From the NCBI RefSeq assembly GCF_004336635.1, contig NZ_SJXH01000018.1:1-59968 (forward strand): 59,968 nt of DNA, written 5' to 3'. Shown here one piece after another: positions 1-7,910 of the stretch. Origin of the DNA: Acinetobacter sp. ANC 4862. GTDB lineage: Bacteria > Pseudomonadota > Gammaproteobacteria > Pseudomonadales > Moraxellaceae. The notes beneath the pieces are model-generated. The model had not been told where the DNA came from. It was given only the letters and a program-made list of their open reading frames with translations, and did not search any database. The translations under genes and the position numbers were made by a program. Each line of letters begins with the position of its first letter. Positions within the stretch are counted from its first letter, which is position 1.

Positions 1-80
1 GTTTTTTCTGCTTTAATCGCAGCAAGTGCTACCTTAGCTTTAAAATCATTTGAATGATTTCTTCTTGGTCTACGTGCCAT
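1..80 (-). CDS. IS3-type transposase OrfA, N-terminal fragment at window edge
   Basis: Reading the minus strand from the ATG at 78-80 gives MARRPRRNHSNDFKAKVALA and six further residues before the window ends. The RRNHSNDFKAKVALAAIKAEK style matches the N-terminal helix-turn-helix of IS3-family OrfA proteins. The rest lies outside the window. No terminal inverted repeat could be fixed in the 81-333 stretch, which otherwise holds nothing I can support. Confidence 0.6.
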   Translation of the reverse strand, partial: MARRPRRNHSNDFKAKVALAAIKAEK

Positions 81-333
81 AAAATACTCCATATATTGAT
101 GTTTATAACATCATTTGGGGAGCAAAATATCACTTATAAGTGTTGTTCAAATTTCCTGATCCACCTCTATATCTCCCTTCCTCTTAACTTTACAAAATTA
201 ACTATCATGAAGATATCTGCATATTCTTGTATAAAGCTACCATCCATTCTTGTTAGTATGATACCAGTCATTACTGTTCCAAGTAGGCTACTATAATTAT
301 CTTTGATAAAGTGCTATTAAAGAAATTATAAAA

Positions 334-900
334 TTAATATTTTCCTATTTTTCTTAGTTCTTCCATACGTTCTTGTACTTTTTTAGGTACAAGATGCTTT
401 TTATAATAATCTGTTTCCCAGAATTCCTCGTGGGATAACCCACCTCTCATTAATTCACTTAATTTGCTCAATGGCTTATCAATTTCAGGATAATCAACTT
501 CACTCCAATAAAAACCCGTAAAAAAAGAATGAATATAACCAGATAAATCAAATGGTTGGTCGATTTCTTTCTGAATTGCGACATCATAAACAGGTTGATA
601 TACTTTTATCATTGGATCAATAAGGCTTTCACTCCATTCAATACAGTCCAGAATTTCTTGCTCACCCCATTCAGGTCTATAGGGAACTATAGTTTCCCTA
701 ATGTTCCTCTCAGATTTCCAATCTAATAAAGCCTGCATAAATTCATTAGCTGCTATTTTAATTGCCTCTTGATCTAACACTATAGGTTTGGTATTTAAAA
801 TGTCTGGTATATCTTTCTGAAATTTCTTAACTATTCTAAACGCCAAAGGTTTTGCTGCAAAAATCAGTGCGACAATAACTGCAAACCAGATCCAAATCAT
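334..900 (-). CDS. hypothetical protein with one N-terminal membrane segment
   Basis: An open frame of 188 codons begins with ATG at 898-900. The first about 18 residues (IWIWFAVIVALIFAAKP) form a single hydrophobic segment, so the protein is probably anchored with the rest in the cytoplasm or periplasm. The remainder is charged and rich in Trp, Tyr and acidic residues, with no motif I recognise. It lies alone between IS fragments. Function unknown; reality of the gene is supported by length and coherent composition only. Confidence 0.6.
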   Translation of the reverse strand: MIWIWFAVIVALIFAAKPLAFRIVKKFQKDIPDILNTKPIVLDQEAIKIAANEFMQALLDWKSERNIRETIVPYRPEWGEQEILDCIEWSESLIDPMIKVYQPVYDVAIQKEIDQPFDLSGYIHSFFTGFYWSEVDYPEIDKPLSKLSELMRGGLSHEEFWETDYYKKHLVPKKVQERMEELRKIGKY

Positions 901-1116
901 TTTATTTCACCTTAATCTGTATGCCTGTTAGGAGCTGCGAGTTATAAGTGGCCTACTTGGATAGAATAACTGGTAGAACACGAACAGGAATGGGTGGCCG
1001 AATTATTCAGTAATATGCAGATATCTAAAATTATCTTTTTTTATATCCCCAAATGCCTTCTTCATAACTTCTATGATTCTTATCACTAGATAACCATTTT
1101 GATAGGAGAAAGTAGA

Positions 1117-1239
1117 ATGTCTAGAACACAAAATGATAACCGGTCAGATAGCATGAATCCAAACAACGATGCTTATTGGGATTCTCTCTATAATCATGCA
1201 GATCAGTTAAATCCAAACAATGATCACTATCAAGGATAA
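1117..1239 (+). CDS. 40-residue Asn/Asp-rich peptide with an internal repeat
   Basis: ATG at 1117 is preceded by TAGGAGAAAG, a good ribosome binding site. The 40-residue product is hydrophilic and built from two copies of a short unit: DSMNPNNDAYW (about residues 11-21) and DQLNPNNDHY (about 29-38). It has no signal peptide or membrane segment. The repeated M/L-NPNND-x-Y core argues for selection at protein level. Function unknown; I recall similar short proteins in gamma-proteobacteria but cannot name a family. Confidence 0.6.
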   Translation: MSRTQNDNRSDSMNPNNDAYWDSLYNHADQLNPNNDHYQG

Positions 1240-1305
1240 ATCATTATGCAAATAGGGGGATTTCGATCTCCTATTTGTTTTAAGGACTGAATAGCCACCA
1301 AAATT

Positions 1306-2178
1306 CTAGACACACCTAACCATCTTTTGATGGGCTTTTTCATAATCTAATGGAGAACGCTGACCATTGGAACCATGTCTGCGTTTTGAATTGTAGAACA
1401 TCTCAATATATTCAAAGATATCTGATCTGGCTTCAGTTCTTGATGCATAGATTTTCTTCTTAATTCGTTCCCGCTTTAATAGCTGGAAGAAGCTTTCTGC
1501 AACAGCATTGTCATGGCAATTTCCTCTACGACTCATACTACTTTCAAGATTGTGATGCTTGAGAAATGTCTGCCATTCATGGCTGGTGTATTGGCTGCCT
1601 TGATCAGAATGGATCAAGACTTTGTTCTTTGGGTGTCTTCGCCACAAAGCCATCAATAATGCATCTAAAACCAGATCTGTCGTGATTCTGGATTTCATAG
1701 ACCAGCCAACAACAAGACGTGAAAACAGGTCAATCACAACTGCAAGATACAACCATCCTTCATGAGTACGGATATAGGTAATATCTGTCACCAACAGCTG
1801 GTTGGGATGAGTTGGATTAAATTGGCGATCTAAAGTATTTGCGGCAACAACAGCTGGAATACCAGCATGAGTTCTAGGTTTGCGATAGCCACGCTGTGAT
1901 TTAAGACCATCTGCTTTCATCAACCGATGTACTCGATTAATCCCGCAACTTTCACCGACATCTTTCAGATCACAGTGAATCTTGCGATAGCCGTAGACTC
2001 CGCCAGATTCTAGCCAGAACTGTTTAATTAATCCCGAAAGCTGTTGCCGTTTCCTCGCAGTTTTACTGATGGGTTGCTTTAACCATGCGTAATAACCACT
2101 GTGATGAACATCCAGAGCTGAACATAAACGACGGACAGGCCATATGTGCTGATTGTCCTGAATAAAGGCGTACCTCAT
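1306..2178 (-). CDS. IS3-family transposase OrfB (DDE integrase domain)
   Basis: 290 residues: an HTH_21-type region (YAWLKQP, GGVYGYRKIHCDL) then an rve integrase core. The DDE acids are visible as VTDITYI, IHSDQGSQY and NAVAESFF. It catalyses strand cutting and joining of the element. It overlaps OrfA by an ATGA junction, and IS3 elements usually make an OrfAB fusion by -1 frameshift; an A-rich slippery tract lies near the end of OrfA (TTAAAAAAGG). Appears intact. Confidence 0.92.
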   Translation of the reverse strand: MRYAFIQDNQHIWPVRRLCSALDVHHSGYYAWLKQPISKTARKRQQLSGLIKQFWLESGGVYGYRKIHCDLKDVGESCGINRVHRLMKADGLKSQRGYRKPRTHAGIPAVVAANTLDRQFNPTHPNQLLVTDITYIRTHEGWLYLAVVIDLFSRLVVGWSMKSRITTDLVLDALLMALWRRHPKNKVLIHSDQGSQYTSHEWQTFLKHHNLESSMSRRGNCHDNAVAESFFQLLKRERIKKKIYASRTEARSDIFEYIEMFYNSKRRHGSNGQRSPLDYEKAHQKMVRCV

Positions 2179-2453
2179 TTGGACTGGCTTGCGAAGTACA
2201 CCGCGGCCTTTTTTAATATGTCTCTTTCTTCAGTGACCCTTTGCAGCTCTTTTTTTAACTTTGCCAATTCTGCACTTGAATCAGTAGATTCTGTTGTCTT
2301 GGGCTGTTGAGGATCATAGCGTTTAATCCAAGCATATAAACTATGTGTAGTCGTACCTAAACGTGCTGCGACATCAGCAACACTATGACCTTTCTCAGTG
2401 ATTTGTTTTACTGCTTCAATTTTGAATTCTTCAGGGTATCGTTTACTGCTCAT
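2175..2453 (-). CDS. IS3-family transposase OrfA
   Basis: About 92 residues from ATG at 2451-2453 (MSSKRYPEEFKIEAVKQITE). An N-terminal helix-turn-helix (VADVAARLGTTTHSLYAWIKR) binds the IS ends and a C-terminal leucine-zipper-like coil (ELAKLKKELQRVTEERDILKK) mediates multimerisation. A GTG two codons upstream is in frame, but the ATG matches the start in copy B. The 13-bp duplication lies just upstream and adds a second potential start region. Confidence 0.88.
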   Translation of the reverse strand: MSSKRYPEEFKIEAVKQITEKGHSVADVAARLGTTTHSLYAWIKRYDPQQPKTTESTDSSAELAKLKKELQRVTEERDILKKAAVYFASQSK

Positions 2454-2530
2454 AAGCACCTCTCATAAGCACCTCGTTAATTAGCCATTTTATCTAACTA
2501 AAAGGTGTCTACAAAATCGGTGGCTATTCA

Positions 2531-3040
2531 CTACTACTTAACCCTTTACTAAGGCTTTTATTGGTTGGTGGAGAATTAATAAAGCAGCGATCTAATAAAG
2601 AGATAAGTCTTGTCTTATATGTGATGTAGTATTGATAGTTATTTGATGTGAAAGATAAAGTTCCAATATACATCTCAAGATACCAGTTTAAAAACTGCTT
2701 AATAGTGATCAGCCTTTGATTAAATGTATTGGCTCTAACTGCGATCTTGATAGTTTTATGTCTTTTTTCATGGTCTTTTCTTAGAAACTCTACAAGACTT
2801 CCGACAATTTCAGCTTCAGTAAAAGGTCTCTTCTGAATCAATCTTTCATATAAGTCGATGTTGTGCATGTGCAACCATTGATACAGTAATTTTATTTCTC
2901 TTAAGTTTCTGATCAATGTATTAGAGCTTGAATGTCGTTTTGACAAAATAAATATTTGGTAAAGGTATTGGCATACCATCATCATCTAAGAGTATAGGCA
3001 ACAACTCTCCAGAATCATGCAAGATTACCTCTACATCCAT
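2531..3040 (-). pseudogene. tyrosine-recombinase/integrase remnant (N-terminal, core-binding part)
   Basis: Minus strand from ATG at 3038-3040 reads MDVEVILHDSGELLPILLDD, then after a frame change near 2940-2960 continues as an open frame to the IS3 edge (SSNTLIRNLREIKLLYQWL; FNQRLITIKQFLNWYLEMY). The helical SAM-like core-binding pattern resembles phage/XerCD-type integrases. The catalytic C-terminal domain is missing and is not found beyond the IS at 1287, so the gene was frameshifted and truncated. Family call is moderate. Confidence 0.55.
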
Positions 3041-3137
3041 CTAATAAATTTCCAAACTTGATACATTCTTTTTTAACACATCAACTTAACAAAATAAATT
3101 ATATATGCACTTTTAACTTAACATTTTCTATAGTTAA

Positions 3138-3180
3138 AAAAATAGCTTCTCTTATTAACAAAATAAAAGAAGCTATTTTT
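3138..3180 (-). terminator. hairpin downstream of ssb
   Basis: Arms AAAAATAGCTTCT (3138-3150) and AGAAGCTATTTTT (3168-3180) pair perfectly with a 17-nt loop and A/T tails on both sides. It lies about 80 bp past the ssb stop and can serve as a bidirectional terminator. Confidence 0.55.
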
Positions 3181-3188
3181 CTACTTAA

Positions 3189-3222
3189 GTATTTGAATTG
3201 AAATTATTTTCAATTCAAATAC
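3189..3222. repeat. perfect 15-bp inverted repeat 3' of ssb
   Basis: GTATTTGAATTGAAA (3189-3203) and its exact complement (3208-3222) flank a 4-nt TTAT loop. It follows the ssb stop codon by about 37 bp and probably forms the proximal transcript end, although it lacks a pure U tract. Confidence 0.6.
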
Positions 3223-3258
3223 TCACTAACAACTTAACAAATTATGTTTATATATGAT

Positions 3259-3852
3259 CTAGAACGGTAAATCATCATCTAGATCAGCAGGTGCAGCGAC
3301 AGGCGCAGGTGCAGATTGCGGTGCTTTCGGCTGGAAAGCAGACGGATTATTGTTGGCATAACCGCTTTGCTGGTTGTTATTAAAACCACCACCTTGATTA
3401 TTGCCATAACCGCCTTGGTTGTTATTATTGTTATTATAACCTCCGCCTTGATTATTATTGAAACGTGGCTGGTTATAACCGGCGTTGTCACCACCCGCAG
3501 CTTGTTCACCTTGCTGACGGTTGCTATCTAGCATTTGCATTTGTTCACCACGAATTTCTGTGGTGTAGCGTTCTTGGCCACTTTGGTCAGTCCACTGGCG
3601 CGTACGCAATGAACCTTCAATATAAACTTTTGAACCCTTACGTAGATATTGCTGTGCAATTTCACCTAAGCGGTTATGCAACACAATACGATGCCATTCA
3701 GTTTGCTCTTTACGCTCACCCGTATTTTTGTCAGTCCACGAATCGCTGGTTGCGATTGAAAACTGAGTCAGAGAACCACCATTTGGAAAAGTTTTGGTTT
3801 CAGGATCTTTACCTAAAGTTCCCACTAAAATAACTTTATTAACACCACGCAT
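3259..3852 (-). CDS. ssb: single-stranded DNA-binding protein Ssb
   Basis: 197 residues. The N-terminal about 110 residues are a classical OB fold ([53 protein letters not shown]). A long Gly/Asn/Gln-rich disordered linker follows (about 118-175), then the acidic tip DDDLPF that docks replication and repair partners. It coats ssDNA during replication, recombination and repair. AGGAAG lies upstream of the ATG. It sits just downstream of, and in the same direction as, the MFS gene (51-bp gap). Complete. Confidence 0.97.
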   Translation of the reverse strand: MRGVNKVILVGTLGKDPETKTFPNGGSLTQFSIATSDSWTDKNTGERKEQTEWHRIVLHNRLGEIAQQYLRKGSKVYIEGSLRTRQWTDQSGQERYTTEIRGEQMQMLDSNRQQGEQAAGGDNAGYNQPRFNNNQGGGYNNNNNNQGGYGNNQGGGFNNNQQSGYANNNPSAFQPKAPQSAPAPVAAPADLDDDLPF

Positions 3853-3903
3853 CAGACGTACACTTCCTATTTATTTCTATATTTTACTTTATAAGAGTTA
3901 TGC

Positions 3904-5268
3904 TTAAATGGCTACCTCTTTACCTAACAACTGCGTTAAATCTTGTCGCGCAGCTTCATCTATCAGCTGTTTATCAATTTTAACATAAGCAAATTGCTGA
4001 TCAGACATCACCACAACCTCTTCAATACCACGAATCGCCAAAAGTTGAGAAGTCCACTCATCCGTTTGTTTTGTCTCGGGCAAGGCCAATACCAGCGATG
4101 AAAGATAACGCGGCTGAGCCAGGCCAAAGCTGATCAATAACCAGACCAGAGCGATCCCTGCCAGGATACTCCAACCCATTGAAGTATTATTTAGTAACAA
4201 GAGTTGACCGCCAATCATGCCACCAAAAAATGCCCCTAAAAACTGACTGCTGGCATTCACACCCATCGCGGTGGCTTTAGACTGAATCGGGGCTGATTTG
4301 GATAACCATGAAGGTAACAAGGCTTCCATCACGTTAAAGGCGATGAAGAAGCATCCTAAACCTGCCAATAAAATATATTTTGATTCATAACCAAAAATAA
4401 GCACCAGTAAACCCAGAATAATCCCGCCAATGGCAGTCAGGAAAATGCCGCGCATTTTACGATATTTTTCCGCCAAAATAATGCTTGGAAAAGCAAAAAA
4501 CAAGCTAATAATGAGCAATGGCAAATACACCAGACCATGACTGGCCAATGGAATATCAGCAAACTGAATCAATTGTGATGGCATATAAATAAACATCGCA
4601 GTCAGCAATAAATGCAGTGCAAATACTGAAACATGCAAGCGGTTTAAATCGCCCATTTTCAGCACCTGTTTCAGTTGTGCGAGATAACCTTGCTGATAGT
4701 TTTTATGATGACGGGTCACTTTGGGAACCAGCAGCAACATCGAAATTGCCGTCAAACCCATCAGCGTAGTCACCCAGAACAGTCCGGAAATACCGACTAA
4801 ACTGGTGAGCCAAGGTCCAAGACTGAAGGCGACCATAAAAGATACACCAATACTCATTCCCATCACGGCCATGGCTTTACTGCGCTGTTCTTCCCGGGTG
4901 ACATCGGCTAACAATGCCATCACCACGGCAGAAACCGCACCACCACCGGCAATCGCACGACCAATGATCACGCCATAAATGGTTTCGGACATCGCGGCAA
5001 TTGCACCACCTAGCGCAAACAACAATAAGCCTAAAACCACCAAAGGCTTACGGCTAAAACGGTCAGCCAGCAAGCTGAATGGAATTTGTAAAATCGCTTG
5101 GGTTAAACCATATACGCCTACCGCCAAACCAATCAGCGCAGGTGTTGCCCCTTGATATGACTGTCCTGCCACAGAAAACACAGGAATAATCATGAACAAG
5201 CCCAACATACGCAGGGCAAAAATACTGCTTAAGGCAAAGGTTGAACGGCGTTCTAAAGCATTCATCAT
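3904..5268 (-). CDS. MFS transporter, YajR-like, with C-terminal YAM-type domain
   Basis: 454 residues with about 12 hydrophobic helices in the inner membrane. MFS motif A is visible after helix 2 (LLADRFSRKP, about 67-76). The last about 70 residues are soluble (WTSQLLAIRGIEEVVVMSD) and resemble the ferredoxin-like YAM domain of E. coli YajR, so it is likely a proton-driven drug/solute exporter of unknown substrate. MM start; the first Met is used. Followed by ssb in the same orientation. Confidence 0.88.
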   Translation of the reverse strand: MMNALERRSTFALSSIFALRMLGLFMIIPVFSVAGQSYQGATPALIGLAVGVYGLTQAILQIPFSLLADRFSRKPLVVLGLLLFALGGAIAAMSETIYGVIIGRAIAGGGAVSAVVMALLADVTREEQRSKAMAVMGMSIGVSFMVAFSLGPWLTSLVGISGLFWVTTLMGLTAISMLLLVPKVTRHHKNYQQGYLAQLKQVLKMGDLNRLHVSVFALHLLLTAMFIYMPSQLIQFADIPLASHGLVYLPLLIISLFFAFPSIILAEKYRKMRGIFLTAIGGIILGLLVLIFGYESKYILLAGLGCFFIAFNVMEALLPSWLSKSAPIQSKATAMGVNASSQFLGAFFGGMIGGQLLLLNNTSMGWSILAGIALVWLLISFGLAQPRYLSSLVLALPETKQTDEWTSQLLAIRGIEEVVVMSDQQFAYVKIDKQLIDEAARQDLTQLLGKEVAI

Positions 5269-5361
5269 ATCAATAAGCTTAGGTTTATAAATTTAATTTC
5301 GATGGGCTATCCTACAACATTCATGTTATGGATGTTGATTTATTCAAAGATCAGCCATCAT

Positions 5362-5387
5362 AAAAAAGGGCGCATTTTCATGCGCCC
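5362..5387 (-). terminator. Rho-independent terminator of the DUF475 gene
   Basis: On the minus strand GGGCGCA and TGCGCCC pair around a 6-nt loop and run into six U residues (A62-67 on the plus strand). It lies between the DUF475 stop at 5417 and the MFS start at 5268, separating the two transcripts. Confidence 0.8.
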
Positions 5388-5416
5388 CTATTGTAACCGT
5401 TTTTCTTAAAAAACCA

Positions 5417-6502
5417 TTAACCGATCCGTTCTTGACGCTTACTATATTGAATGGATGCAATCACTGCCCAAACAATAAATGCCACACCAATCAAACCAGT
5501 CACGACTTCAGGTACGTGTAACCCAGTACCGCTCGCCAGCATAATGAATGCCAAAGCACCAATGGCATAGTGCGCGCCATGTTCAAGGAAAACATACGCA
5601 TCTAATGTACCTTTTTCGACCAGATAAATGGTCATTGAACGCACAAACATTGCACCAATGGCAAGACCGAGCATAATGATTACAACATCCGATGTAATCG
5701 CAAAAGCACCGATGACACCATCAAAACTGAACGATGCATCAAGTACTTCAAGGTAAATGAAACCACCAAAACCGGCTTTAATCACACCTGTAGATGCACC
5801 ACTGGCATCATGTGCTACAGCATTACCCTGTTCATCAATTTCAGGTTCACCGCCTAACAAGTGGCTGAGTACTTGAACCCCGATATAAACCACAATGCCC
5901 CAGATCCCGGCCATGGTCACGGCTAAACGTGCAGTTTCCTCTACATTTGCTGCCATGATCAGCAAGCCAACCAGTGAAAGGAATACTGACATTGCCGGTA
6001 CGTTGGCTAAATTAGACAAACGTGCTTCAAGCCATCTAAACCAGTGGGTATCTTTTTCGCTATCCAGGAAGAAATTCAGGAATACCAGTAACAAGAATGA
6101 GCCACCAAATGCTGCAATTTCAGCATGATGTGCCATCAGTTTTTCTGAATAACTAATCGGATCATTGATCGCCATTTTCACGACTTCAAGCATGCCCATG
6201 TCCGCAGTGACTGCAACAATCACAATCGGGAACACCAAACGCATGCCAAATACAGCAATAACAATACCGACGGTTAAGAAAATCATTTTCCAGAAATGAT
6301 CCCAACCGCGCAGTACCGAGGCATTCACCACGGCATTATCGAAAGAAAGTGATACTTCCATGACGGCCAGAATGGCAGTAATGGTTAACGCCGTGAACAT
6401 GGTCTTTAAACCTGCTTCCGGGCCATGCGTAAAGCCCCAATATGCAGATATAGCCAGACACACGATCGTAAAAATGATTGAGAAACCAAAATGTTTCATC
6501 AT
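5417..6502 (-). CDS. DUF475 / TerC-like integral membrane protein
   Basis: 361 residues from ATGATG at 6502; a TTG-initiated 368-codon version is possible but has poorer support. About eight to nine membrane helices. Two acidic membrane motifs typical of TerC-like proteins are visible: EVSLSFDNAVVN (about 49-60) and LDASFSFDGVIG in the second half, suggesting metal-ion binding and transport. Relatives are linked to tellurite resistance or Mn export, but the DUF475 branch itself is uncharacterised. No yybP-ykoY-like leader was seen upstream. Confidence 0.88.
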   Translation of the reverse strand: MMKHFGFSIIFTIVCLAISAYWGFTHGPEAGLKTMFTALTITAILAVMEVSLSFDNAVVNASVLRGWDHFWKMIFLTVGIVIAVFGMRLVFPIVIVAVTADMGMLEVVKMAINDPISYSEKLMAHHAEIAAFGGSFLLLVFLNFFLDSEKDTHWFRWLEARLSNLANVPAMSVFLSLVGLLIMAANVEETARLAVTMAGIWGIVVYIGVQVLSHLLGGEPEIDEQGNAVAHDASGASTGVIKAGFGGFIYLEVLDASFSFDGVIGAFAITSDVVIIMLGLAIGAMFVRSMTIYLVEKGTLDAYVFLEHGAHYAIGALAFIMLASGTGLHVPEVVTGLIGVAFIVWAVIASIQYSKRQERIG

Positions 6503-6740
6503 GATAGATCGACCTATGAACAAATATGTATAGAGAGTAAATTCGGTAAAACTTAAAAATAGAAGCTTAAGATTTTATGTGCACAATTATGACGGCTTTT
6601 TGATATTAATCCAAAATTCTTCGTATGATTTTTTTTGAAGATAAATACACTATTTATGCGGCTTGATATCTTAGCGCGAAAACTCTTGTTATAGTCCCGC
6701 CTTCTGTAAATTCTTCTTTTATTCTCGACAGGATGATGAC

Positions 6741-7412
6741 ATGAGCTTTTCTCAAGATGTATGGCAGCGAAATCTAGCTTTATATCAAAAAACTTTAGCC
6801 CTGCCATTTAACCAAGAACTTGCACAAGGTACTTTGAGCAAAGACGTTTTTAGTCATTATGTGATTCAAGATGCGCATTATTTACTGGCTTATGGTCGAT
6901 CACTTGCAGTCTGTGCTGCCAAAGCTTTTGAAGCCGATGACGTGATTCAGTTTGCGGAAGCTGCCAGAATTGCCATTGTGGTTGAACGCAGCCTGCATGA
7001 TGGCTTTATGCAAGAATTTGATATCACCAAAAAAGAATTTGAATCCACCCCTTTAACCTTGGCTTGTCATCATTACACTTCATTTTTAACTGCTACAGCC
7101 TGGTCTGAAAGCTATCCGGTAGTCTTGGCTTCTTTACTGCCTTGTTTCTGGATTTATGCAGAAGTCGGTAAAGATATTGTCGATAATTCAATATCGAATA
7201 ATCCGTACCAAGCTTGGGTCGATACCTATGCAGGTGAAGAATTCAATGAGGCTGTACGTAATGTGATTGCCACGGTTGATAAAGTCGCTGCACGTTGTGA
7301 TGCCGATACGCTTGAGAAAATGCATCATGCCTATACCACGGCTGCCAAACTGGAATGGTTGTTCTGGGATAGTGCTTATGATCAAAGACAGTGGTTGGGT
7401 TTGGATCAATAA
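6741..7412 (+). CDS. tenA: TenA-family thiaminase II / aminopyrimidine hydrolase
   Basis: 223 residues. The catalytic residues of Bacillus TenA occur at equivalent positions: Asp44, Tyr112, Cys135 (LLPCFWIYAE), Tyr163 and Glu205 (KLEWLFWD). This argues for the classical thiaminase-II type that releases HMP from degraded thiamin for salvage. All-alpha cytoplasmic fold, normal length. CAGGAT precedes the ATG. Single-gene unit; no TPP riboswitch was seen in the 5' region. Confidence 0.93.
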   Translation: MSFSQDVWQRNLALYQKTLALPFNQELAQGTLSKDVFSHYVIQDAHYLLAYGRSLAVCAAKAFEADDVIQFAEAARIAIVVERSLHDGFMQEFDITKKEFESTPLTLACHHYTSFLTATAWSESYPVVLASLLPCFWIYAEVGKDIVDNSISNNPYQAWVDTYAGEEFNEAVRNVIATVDKVAARCDADTLEKMHHAYTTAAKLEWLFWDSAYDQRQWLGLDQ

Positions 7413-7483
7413 TCATACTAAAGACCTAACACAACGGAGTCTTATTATTCTAAATTCGTTTTCAATATCAACCTTCGGTTCGA

Positions 7484-7509
7484 CCTACTTTTCTTTCGGG
7501 GAAAGTAGG
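7484..7509 (+). terminator. hairpin after tenA
   Basis: CCTACTTTTC and GGAAAGTAGG arms pair around TTTCGG about 70 bp after the tenA stop. There is no U tract, so terminator function is tentative; it could also be a small repeat. The rest of 7413-7910 holds only the small minus-strand ORF described separately. Confidence 0.35.
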
Positions 7510-7594
7510 AAACCCATTGTCATCTGGAAAATTCGGCAATATCCAACTCTTATCGAATTCTTTACAAAAGTTCTAGCTTTAGAATACCTTTTGC

Positions 7595-7678
7595 TTAGCT
7601 GAAATTCAGCACAATCAAAGCAATCAGTGTGATTAAAATTTTGGCAATCATTGTTTTCATTTCCCTTTTTATTTTCAT
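7595..7678 (-). CDS. possible 22-27 residue hydrophobic peptide
   Basis: Minus-strand frame of 27 codons from ATG at 7676-7678, or 22 from ATG at 7658-7660 preceded by AAAAAGGGAA. The product MKTMIAKILITLIALIVLNF is essentially one membrane helix. It resembles small single-pass membrane peptides, but at this length chance cannot be excluded. It lies in the tenA-uvrA gap. Confidence 0.3.
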   Translation of the reverse strand: MKIKREMKTMIAKILITLIALIVLNFS

Positions 7679-7910
7679 GCTATTGTGCGGTGATTTTGCT
7701 TTTTTAGCGACACCCTCTGCAACACGATTCACATTAAAAGTAGCTTATTCAGACTTGTGGCTCTTCCGAAAGCTCGCTACAGTCTTATAAAATTTAACTC
7801 AACTGATTCGGCCGACATAATATGTCGTTAAAAAACGATTTTATTCAGCTTGAACAAAATTAAATCGCTATCATATATAACCTTCAATTTGCACATTACC
7901 GAGATGTTTT

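Larger units (their letters stand above)
1288..2530 (-). mobile_element. IS3-family insertion sequence, copy A (complete)
   Basis: About 1243 bp bounded by inverted ends TGAATAGCCACC (1288 side) and GGTGGCTATTCA (ending 2530); IS3-type TG...CA tips. It carries OrfA and OrfB and is nearly identical to copy B at 52287-53516, except for an extra 13-bp tandem duplication just before OrfA (about 2448-2473). A 3-bp ACT flanks the element if the ends are read as GAATAGCC, but this could be chance. It abuts a truncated integrase gene. Confidence 0.9.

Noticed and set aside
1284..2533. ACT target duplication around IS3 copy A
   Set aside because: Requires ends without the usual TG tip and is not seen for copy B; left as possible only.
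3279..3833. Overlapping frames in ssb (minus 3279-3509, plus 3316-3531, plus 3465-3833)
   Set aside because: They are shadows of the Gly/Asn-rich repeat and OB-fold codons of ssb.
6503..6740. yybP-ykoY Mn riboswitch before the TerC-like gene
   Set aside because: No conserved purine-rich loop or paired stems were found.
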